In this document: positions 57,330 to 64,000 of the stretch, piece after piece
Layout of the letters: every line of letters begins with the position of its first letter
Position numbering within the stretch: position 1 is the stretch's first letter
Origin: Epiperipatus broadwayi
Lineage: Eukaryota; Onychophora; Udeonychophora; Euonychophora; Peripatidae
NCBI GenBank assembly: GCA_028023455.1
Contig: JAQFVV010000976.1
Coordinates: 64,001 to 128,000 of the forward strand
Reading direction: 5' to 3'
Length of the DNA: 64,000 bases
Position numbers and translations under genes: made by a program
Notes under the pieces: model-generated
Database searches by the model: none
Told to the model about the DNA's origin: nothing
What the model saw: only the letters and a program-made list of their open reading frames with translations

Positions 57330-57935
57330 CAAGTTTAAAACCCATTGTATTGGTTTTTTAAAATATCTACTTATATGATAAACTAATTTCCTGCTGTTAC
57401 TAACTGTAAAAATATTAAGGTCCTGATTTAGTTTGCATTTACGGCCATTTTGAAATCTAAAAACCACAGCTGGCACATCCAACTGATAAATGATATAAAT
57501 ATTAAATAAAAGTACTTTAAATTCATATTTTAGAAATTATAAGCTAGTAAAAATAATATGCTTTATTTTATTAGGGATTTTTTTTAAAAAATTTACCTTC
57601 ATAAAATATTTGAAATATGATGGCTAAAAGCATCAGAATATGCTGGGAGGGAGACAGATGGTTTGGTCTGAAGGATCGTCCAAAAGATGCAGAAGTCTGA
57701 TCAAACTAAGCTTATTATTTCCAAATACTAAAAGATTATATTATATGCCCATAGAAAATAAAGCATATTTTTACTAGCTTATAATTTCAAAATATGAATT
57801 TAAAGTACTTTTATTCAACATTTATGTCATTTATCAATTGGATTTGTCAGCAATGGTTTTGGCAGGTCTTTGGATTTCAAAATGGCTGTGAGCGCAAGCT
57901 AAATTGGCACCAATATTAAAACCAATGCACCTGCT
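57330..57935. repeat. Inverted repeat, ~140-bp main arms
   Basis: 57435-57575 pairs with 57750-57890 (GCCATTTTGAAATC against GATTTCAAAATGGC; AAAGTACTTTAAATTCATAT against its complement). Weaker pairing extends to 57330 and 57935 with an extra ~70 bp in the left arm. The centre is unassigned. Confidence 0.75.
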
Positions 57936-57945
57936 GTTGTTTAAC

Positions 57946-58262
57946 AGAGACAATTTAAAATAGTCATATATATATTTAAATAATATCCAAGTGATTTTGA
58001 CACTTATGTGTCCTTATCAAGGCAACTATACTAAAGAATATACTCAATAAATATCTAAGAAAACCAGTGTGAATATCATAACATGCAATCAATGCTAAAT
58101 AGACTAGTTTTTCGATTAGTTGTTTCTGGTCATCATACTAGTTTTCTTAGATATTTATTTTGTTCTTTATTATAGTTGCCTTGATAAGGACACCTAAGTG
58201 TTGAAAGGATTTGGATATTATTTCAATTTATATATTACTATTTTAAATTGTCTTTGTTAAAC
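57946..58262. repeat. Inverted repeat, ~120-bp arms, hammerhead-like scraps
   Basis: Arms 57946-58070 and 58138-58262 pair (CCTTATCAAGGCAACTATA against its complement). Each contains, on opposite strands, CTTGATAAG, a GACAC/GTGTC-type hairpin and an AAAA or GAAA box: the hammerhead order with a damaged core. It starts 11 bp after the preceding inverted repeat ends. Confidence 0.7.
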
Positions 58263-59594
58263 AACAGACATGTTGGTTTTACCATTTTTAAAGGTCCCTA
58301 GTGACGATTTTTTCAGACGCTCATTGCTAAGGTTTACAGCCTTGTTAAAACTATTACTAAAATATCAACTATAATTTTATAGGGTTCTCATACTTATTTA
58401 ATAATCTTTGCTTTAAATAATTTTCTTTATGACATTTTCTTATAATTTCTAATCACATCAATCTCTATACTGTCTATATTCATGGTTAATATCAGCCAGA
58501 TATAATATATATGATTTAGAATTTAATCACTATCTTTCGTTTGAATAATTTATCTTAATATCCAGATACCTTCACATTTAACTAGCAATATAATATAGAA
58601 ATACAACAATTATAAGCAAAATAATATTAAAAAATATAAATCATAAATTGTTTATATACATAATAGTACTTTAATAGAAATTAAATAATGGTGATATAAT
58701 TTACAGTTACAGACAAATTGCACATGATCCATATGTAATGTAAAATATGTAGGTGATGTTTATTTTGTTCACTTATTTTTGTTGTTGTTATTAATAATGA
58801 TTCAAGTTATAATATTAAATAAAATATTATTTGATCATTAATTAGTTATCTTGTGATTTTTTCATTATTTAGAGTGAGTATGTGAGATTATATAATTTAG
58901 ACTTATGCTCAAGCTGAGAATTTGGGACTGAGGAAAAATGTAAATTGTGAAATTAATATTGAGTGAACTACAAAAGTCATTAATATTGAGATAAAAATAT
59001 TCAAATTAATTTTATTTTATTATTGTTAGGTGGGACAGGCATTATATGGTGACTTTATATAGAGAGATTACTTATTTAAAGACTGAATGTTTACCCAGTG
59101 GCAACAAGCATAAAATATTTAAAATTTCTTTATTGCTTGTGACAATTAAATGCTTGCGATGCACGTTTGATATTTCATTAGTCAAGTGTTTGCTAATTTA
59201 GAAAGTAATAATAAGATAATTTGAGAAATGTTAGATAAATTATTTATTCAATACTTTTTCTGATATATTAGTCCATGATAAATGAAAAACAAATGAAGTA
59301 TATACACAGGGATACCAAAATAAATGAAATTTTATAATAAAAAATTGTTTATTTATTTTTAATTATTATAAATTTAATCTCTTTCAAATTACTATCTATT
59401 TGATGGAATACATCAACCTAAATGTGTTTTTCATTTTTCAAAGAATCTGGAAATATTTGCAAAGTGATGCCTTTTAACACCTCCATTGTTTTTTTTTCAC
59501 TACTTCTAAGTCCATAAAAAACAGACATTTTTTTCATTCAAGAGATTAAAAAAAATTGCACAAAGTGAGATCAAGTGAATACAGCTGATAGATA

Positions 59595-60370
59595 AGCAGG
59601 ATTAAAATGGGAAGCTAGGAGAATAAAAGTAAATGGAGATTATTTATGTCATCTAGATATTTTATATGATGTAGTTGTTTTGCAAATAATGTTTTAGAGC
59701 TTCAGGAAATGTTGCAAGAGATATCAGATGAAAGTAAAAATGTAGGATTAAAAATAAATGTTAAAAAGACTAAAGTAATGTTCAATGGATTTTCTCAAAA
59801 TAAGAAATTAAGATTGATAATGTTGAGCTAGAAGAAGTTTATAAATACTGCATATGGAAACATAATGAATAAAATTAGGCATAGAATTAAACTTGGTTGG
59901 ATGGCTTTTTGGTAGAAATAATAGTATTAAAAAATATGTGGATAAGTTAATGTGTTTACTAGTTCTTATTTACAGATCTGAGACTTGAGCACTTAACATG
60001 AGAGCAATATAGAGACTTCAGATCACAAAGAAATATAAAGAAATGCATGTTAGGAGTAACAAGAAAAGATCGAAAACAAAATATATGGGTGAAAGAAAAA
60101 ACAAGTGTTATTGACATCAGTGAAAGAAATAAGAGACTGAAGTTGAATTGGCTTGACATATTGCTAGAAGAGATATGAACAGTTGAAATCTTAAATTGGT
60201 TTCTATGAGATTTAAAAGACCTGGAAAGAGATCACATGTGAGATGAATGAACAAAATAAGAAAGTGTGCTGGTACGATGTGAGAAGATAGACTAGAGATT
60301 GAAGAAGATGGATTAAACCTGTAGAGACCTTCATCCTGCAGTGAATTAATGATGGTTGGAAATGATGATT
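59595..60370 (+). mobile_element. RTE-like copy, heavily decayed
   Basis: Starts at the equivalent of 31610 (ATTAAAATGGGAAGCTA) and runs to the family 3' end (CTTCATCCTGCAGTGAATTA). The RT FADD region is mutated to ILYDVVVLQ. The KINVKKTKVMFNGFSQN block is still clear near 59750-59810. There are many small deletions. Its TGATGA tail is reduced to AATGATGATT. Confidence 0.85.
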
Positions 60371-61435
60371 ATTATGGCAAGTATAAGAAATTTTTTTAGC
60401 AAAAACAATTTTGGTACTTTTGACAGTTTATAGTTATTTTTATTGTTTTGGAGTTTTTTTAAAAAAAAACTTGTGGATGTATTAGAGCAATTACTAATAT
60501 ACATTTTTTTTCAAAAAAAAAAAAAACATCTAACTTGTAATTAAAGATCTTTCAATAATTTAATACCAATTTTTTACGTAAATTTTATTTTTATAATACT
60601 TCTTTTTTAATAATAATTTTTGAAATTTAAATAAAAAATATCAAAAATATGTTTATTAGTTCAAAATATTATTAAATGACAATCTTCTATATTAACCTTA
60701 AAAATATTTAAACCTTAAAATCAATAAATTTAATTTTTTAAATAAACTTTTGATTCATTAATGTTATACTTTTACGATTGATTTATCCTTTCAAGCCATT
60801 CTAAAGGTGTAATTCTAAAAATAATTAAAGCAGGATTTTTTGTTTGCTTTGGGGCATTAAAGTAGAACAAGTATTGTTCAACTTTCCACTCTCATTATTT
60901 ACGATTTTAAGTCTCACCAAAGTTATTTATTGATTTCTTTAGTTCATTAATATTATAGATTTAAAAATATCACAAGTAGGTCAAATTTTAATTTTCTGTT
61001 GGTTTTTTTTTTTCAATTAATGGGTAATGATTTTTATACAATTAAAGATCATTGTGATATATATACATCACATCTTCCTTACGCCAAGGATAAATAGTAC
61101 TCGAATTGTTGAACAAATGATCAAGAATAGTATGAATGCATGAGCTTCTCATGTATGTAAACGTAATTTTGTAAATGCTGAAGAAAATCCAGAATGAAAT
61201 TAATATATCAACCAGCTGGAATATTGCAATTAATAATTATTAAATTAATAATCAATTACATAACATGAAGATAGAGTCTTTTGTTCAACATTTAAAGTGC
61301 TACTTATCTATAGTCTAAGAGAGAATGGTTTTCTCCTCTTAATTGAATATACTTAAGTTAATTTCTATTTTAGTACCATACTTTTTCGTCTACATTTGCC
61401 ACTTAAGGTAAACTTCAGAAAGAAAAAAAACAGGC

Positions 61436-61600
61436 AAAATTCTCTATACATATTGCCACTCAGTAGAAGCCAGAGTAATCAATGGATGCCAGAAGGCTTA
61501 AAATCCCCATCTAGTGCAACTCATCCAATACTCCCAGACTAGTTTCTGGCTTGTGGCCTTCATCAGTGAGGAACCTTGGATCTGAGACCACTGCATCTAG
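61436..61600 (-). mobile_element. Hammerhead repeat, second family
   Basis: Contains the block shared with 38.6 kb (CAATGGATGCCAGAAGGCTT, 61476-61500), a hammerhead motif and, at its left end, TATTGCCACTCAGT, which recurs in the foldback at 61.8-62.0 kb. A composite repeat cluster; its borders are uncertain. Confidence 0.5.
61525..61578 (-). ncRNA. Hammerhead ribozyme motif (type I), second family
   Basis: On the minus strand: stem I CTCA/TGGG with one G-U pair, core CTGATGA (61560-61566 on +), stem II GGC/GCC with CACAA loop after an A-A mismatch, GAAA (61543-61546), palindromic stem III ACTAGT and C17, a GTC-type cleavage site. All core bases are canonical. Related but mutated copies lie at 62075 and 53993. 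Confidence 0.65.
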
Positions 61601-61796
61601 ATCTTAGGATCTAATGCAACCCTCCAGCAGTCACATTTTATCTCTACTTAACTACAAAACCATGAGACTCAAATTGAAAACACTATAATATTCTCAATCC
61701 AAGCTCATTAGCATATATAGTGATATAGGTCTGAAATCAGTTCAGTATCCACCACAGTTACCACTATCCTATTAGGCAGGATTGGTTTTAAGCTGA

Positions 61797-62001
61797 TAAA
61801 CATCACATAATCATAATTTCTTATGCTTGCTCTCAACTGTTATTATAACAGAAAAAACTCTCTATATGTATTGCCACTCAGTGCAACTCTGGTATCCATT
61901 GACTACTCTGGCTTGCACTGAGTGGCAATACATATAGAGAGTTTTGCCTGTTTTAATAACAGTTGAGATCAAGCATAAAAAATGGTGATCATGTGATGTT
62001 T
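61797..62001. repeat. Inverted repeat, ~88-bp arms
   Basis: CTCTATATGTATTGCCACTC (left arm) pairs with GAGTGGCAATACATATAGAG (right arm), and pairing extends to AACATCAC/GTGATGTT. Spacer 27 bp. The outer block ACATCACATAATCA is related to 26.94 and 38.49 kb. Confidence 0.82.
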
Positions 62002-62074
62002 ATAAGCCTCAGAAAGCAATGATAGCTCACAGATTAAAGGACTTAAATCCCTATTCTGTGCTTTCCTTTCTAAT

Positions 62075-62122
62075 ATTTTTCAGACTAGTTTTGGTATATG
62101 GCTTTTATCAGTGAGATTTGAT
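62075..62122 (-). ncRNA. Degenerate hammerhead motif, second family
   Basis: On the minus strand CTGATAA, AGCCATATACC and AAAACTAGTC follow the order of the 61.5 kb motif. The core has G8 and G12 changed to A, so it should be inactive. The palindromic ACTAGT stem III and C17 are kept. Confidence 0.5.
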
Positions 62123-62696
62123 CTTAGAACAGTGCAACTAAACCTTAGAAATTGATGCACTTTTTTTCCAGATCCTATCATTGCCTTTTATTTTATACTA
62201 TCAAGCTATCAACATAAACTGAAAAACATATAAATGGTTTTAACCTAAGTCTACTTTGTTTATATGAATCCAGTTCTGTTTCTAAATATTATGGTGCCTT
62301 TAGTTTTTTTAATATCTAGAATTACATCTACTCCATGGCCAGGATGTTATATAAACCAATAAAGCATTACATGACCTATTATATTTTCTTCAGTTGCATA
62401 TTTCTGTTTTAGTAGCATATTTTCCACCCCTGTTTTGCTACTTATTGTAAACTTTAGAAAGATGATAATTATCTAATGGCAGTGCAAAATAAATGACAAA
62501 ATACTAATAAAGTAATATGTAAATTGAAGACATATGATATTTTATTGGTTTACATCTGGCAATGGTAGATTTTAGTTATTTAAAAGATTAAAGATACCAT
62601 AATACATAGAAACTAAACTGGATTCAAATCTATATAAATAAATAAACAATTAAACACAGATTGAAAACATTTATAAGACTTTCAGTTTGGACTGAT

Positions 62697-63497
62697 CAGG
62701 GCCGGCGGAAGCGGGCATGCAACGCATGCTAGGCATGCGGGCGCTGGCAGAAGGAGGCGCCATCACTGAGAGATTAGCATCTGAAAAAGAAGGCGTCATC
62801 CCTGAGAAATTAAAACTCTACTAACAAAAATACTCACATTTGAAGAATATTATTCTCAAATGTTTATTTACAAAAATTATTGAGAGTAGATTATTGAAAA
62901 TCATATGAAGTCATATTATATCTTATTAAATGACACACACAAGCTCTGCTTAATATTAAAAATATAAAACAATCAAATCTATTATTTATCATGAACAATA
63001 AACTAAACATAAAGTTTATTATATTACAAATTTCATATTGTAATGTTTATATATATATATAGTACTGCTTATAGTAAACTATAAGTAACTTTCTGCTAGC
63101 AAATATATAAATAAACACACACTAAAAGTATTATAAATTAGAACTTATGTATGTATATGCGTATATATATATATATATTAGATCATGTTTGTTAAAAACA
63201 GACAGTGACGCAAATAATAAATATGAAATTTAAAAAAAAAAAAATATCTAAATTTGCCGTGTTAAATTATATATTATTTCATACAAACCGTTTGTATGAA
63301 ATAATATATAATTTAACAATCAATTTTATGCTATTTTTGATATCAAAAATAGCATTACATCGTGCATTCTTTCTAAAAATCATGACTTTTTTAAAACGCC
63401 ACGGGACACGGTCGGGTCACCTTAGCAAACATACATATTGACAGGGGCACCAAAATCAAATTTGCATGCGGGCGCCTAGTACCCAGCGCCGGCGCTG
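62697..63497. mobile_element. Non-autonomous hAT element with nested palindromes
   Basis: Ends CAGGGCCGGCG and CAGCGCCGGCG (inward), one mismatch, are flanked by a perfect 8-bp TSD GGACTGAT (62689-62696 and 63498-63505). GC-rich ends with GGGCGC/GGCGCC blocks around an AT-rich body are common in hAT elements of animals. There is no transposase frame in 801 bp. Two palindromes lie inside near 63290 and 63341. Confidence 0.87.
63260..63355. repeat. Two adjacent perfect palindromes
   Basis: 63260-63287 and 63291-63318 are exact 28-bp reverse complements with a 3-bp spacer (CCG). Nine bp later, 63328-63355 is a 28-bp palindrome with no spacer (centre GATATC). Confidence 0.9.
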
Positions 63498-63509
63498 GGA
63501 CTGATAGCT

Positions 63510-64000
63510 TAATAACATACAATAAAAGTAAATAATAGAAGGCAGAAGAAAGGGCTATTCATTACTAAAGTCCAGTTGCATTGTTCTAGATAAAGTACTT
63601 TGTAAATAAGTAATTATAAACAGATAATTCCAAGCAATAATATTTCAATCTAAAACATCCGTTACTACTATATATACTAAGTATAATGGGATTTTTAGAT
63701 TTTTTTAGATAACATTCAGTTATAATGTAATCAAGCAAATGCCTCAGTAAAATTGGCACAGCAATCTGAAATTCCACTATCGAGTAAATAGCATTTGTCT
63801 AACCTACATTTAAAATAGTAGTGGGATTTTTTTTGGTTTATAACTGTAGATTATATAATTTTCAAATTAGACACAAATATTTTAGATATGTAAAAACTGA
63901 AACTATTGCAGTTTCCTAGATTTTTCTCCAGATAAGCAAACATTTCCCATAAAGAATTCCGTATAATGGTTAAAAAAATTTCATGGACTTCTCATATGTA
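63510..64000. other. AT-rich sequence, no feature recognised
   Basis: Nothing identified to the end of the window. Confidence 0.4.

Noticed and set aside
1-64000. CRISPR array, operon or prokaryotic element
   Set aside because: All recognised content is of eukaryotic transposon type. No regularly spaced repeats with unique spacers exist, and no prokaryotic genes are seen.

Overview
This is a strongly AT-rich stretch of a eukaryotic, almost certainly metazoan, nuclear genome. No complete host gene is recognisable. What can be identified is transposable-element sequence: non-LTR retrotransposons (an RTE-like APE/RT family in at least five copies and two other LINE types), Penelope-like elements (PLEs) with GIY-YIG endonuclease domains of two types, tRNA-derived SINEs with clear target-site duplications (TSDs), hAT and Tc1/mariner-type non-autonomous DNA elements, microsatellites and an unusual number of long inverted repeats. 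I cannot name the species. The mix (RTE, Penelope, Neptune-like PLE, hAT, tRNA SINEs, hammerhead-bearing repeats) fits an AT-rich invertebrate.

Layout. 1-10 kb: two families of tRNA-derived SINE, a hAT MITE (6373-6820) and the first hammerhead-bearing repeat units (6235-6291, 8396-8454). 10-15.5 kb: a decayed LINE on + (10.77-12.41 kb), then a nearly full-length but frame-broken RTE-like element on - (12.66-15.53 kb) with endonuclease, RT and C-terminal region. 15.6-17.7 kb: Penelope 3' ends and the best PLE reading frame (16790-17518). 17.7-23.3 kb: mostly featureless except a ~0.84 kb foldback (21556-22396) with a hammerhead motif in each arm. 23.3-25.5 kb: a LINE insertion with inverted 5' part and TSD, an RTE 3' scrap and an intact tRNA SINE. 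25.5-31 kb: nearly empty. 31-33.8 kb: a 5'-truncated RTE copy next to two head-to-head PLE ends bounded by (TA)n. 36.8-41.5 kb: an RTE scrap, a LINE C-terminal fragment, a short PLE insertion with perfect 83-bp inverted repeats, and two direct-order hammerhead-repeat units. 43-48.5 kb: small inverted repeats, a 1.1 kb PLE palindrome, a 56-bp perfect palindrome and a mariner-like MITE. 50-64 kb: one candidate host exon (50347-50575), a suspicious homopolymer tract, several 0.2-0.6 kb inverted repeats, a decayed RTE copy, a second hammerhead family (61.5-62.1 kb) and a hAT MITE (62697-63497).

The most interesting theme is RNA-based. At least five places carry a recognisable type I hammerhead ribozyme arrangement (CTGATGA, hairpin, GAAA, tiny or palindromic stem III, closing stem I). 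One family also carries a tRNA-like box B, and copies occur both as inverted pairs and as a direct dimer about 485 bp apart. This combination resembles known Pol III-type hammerhead SINEs (Schistosoma Sm-alpha) and metazoan retrozymes. Activity is inference. The Penelope 3' ends have their own hammerhead-like structure, so self-cleaving RNA may link the PLEs with the short repeats.
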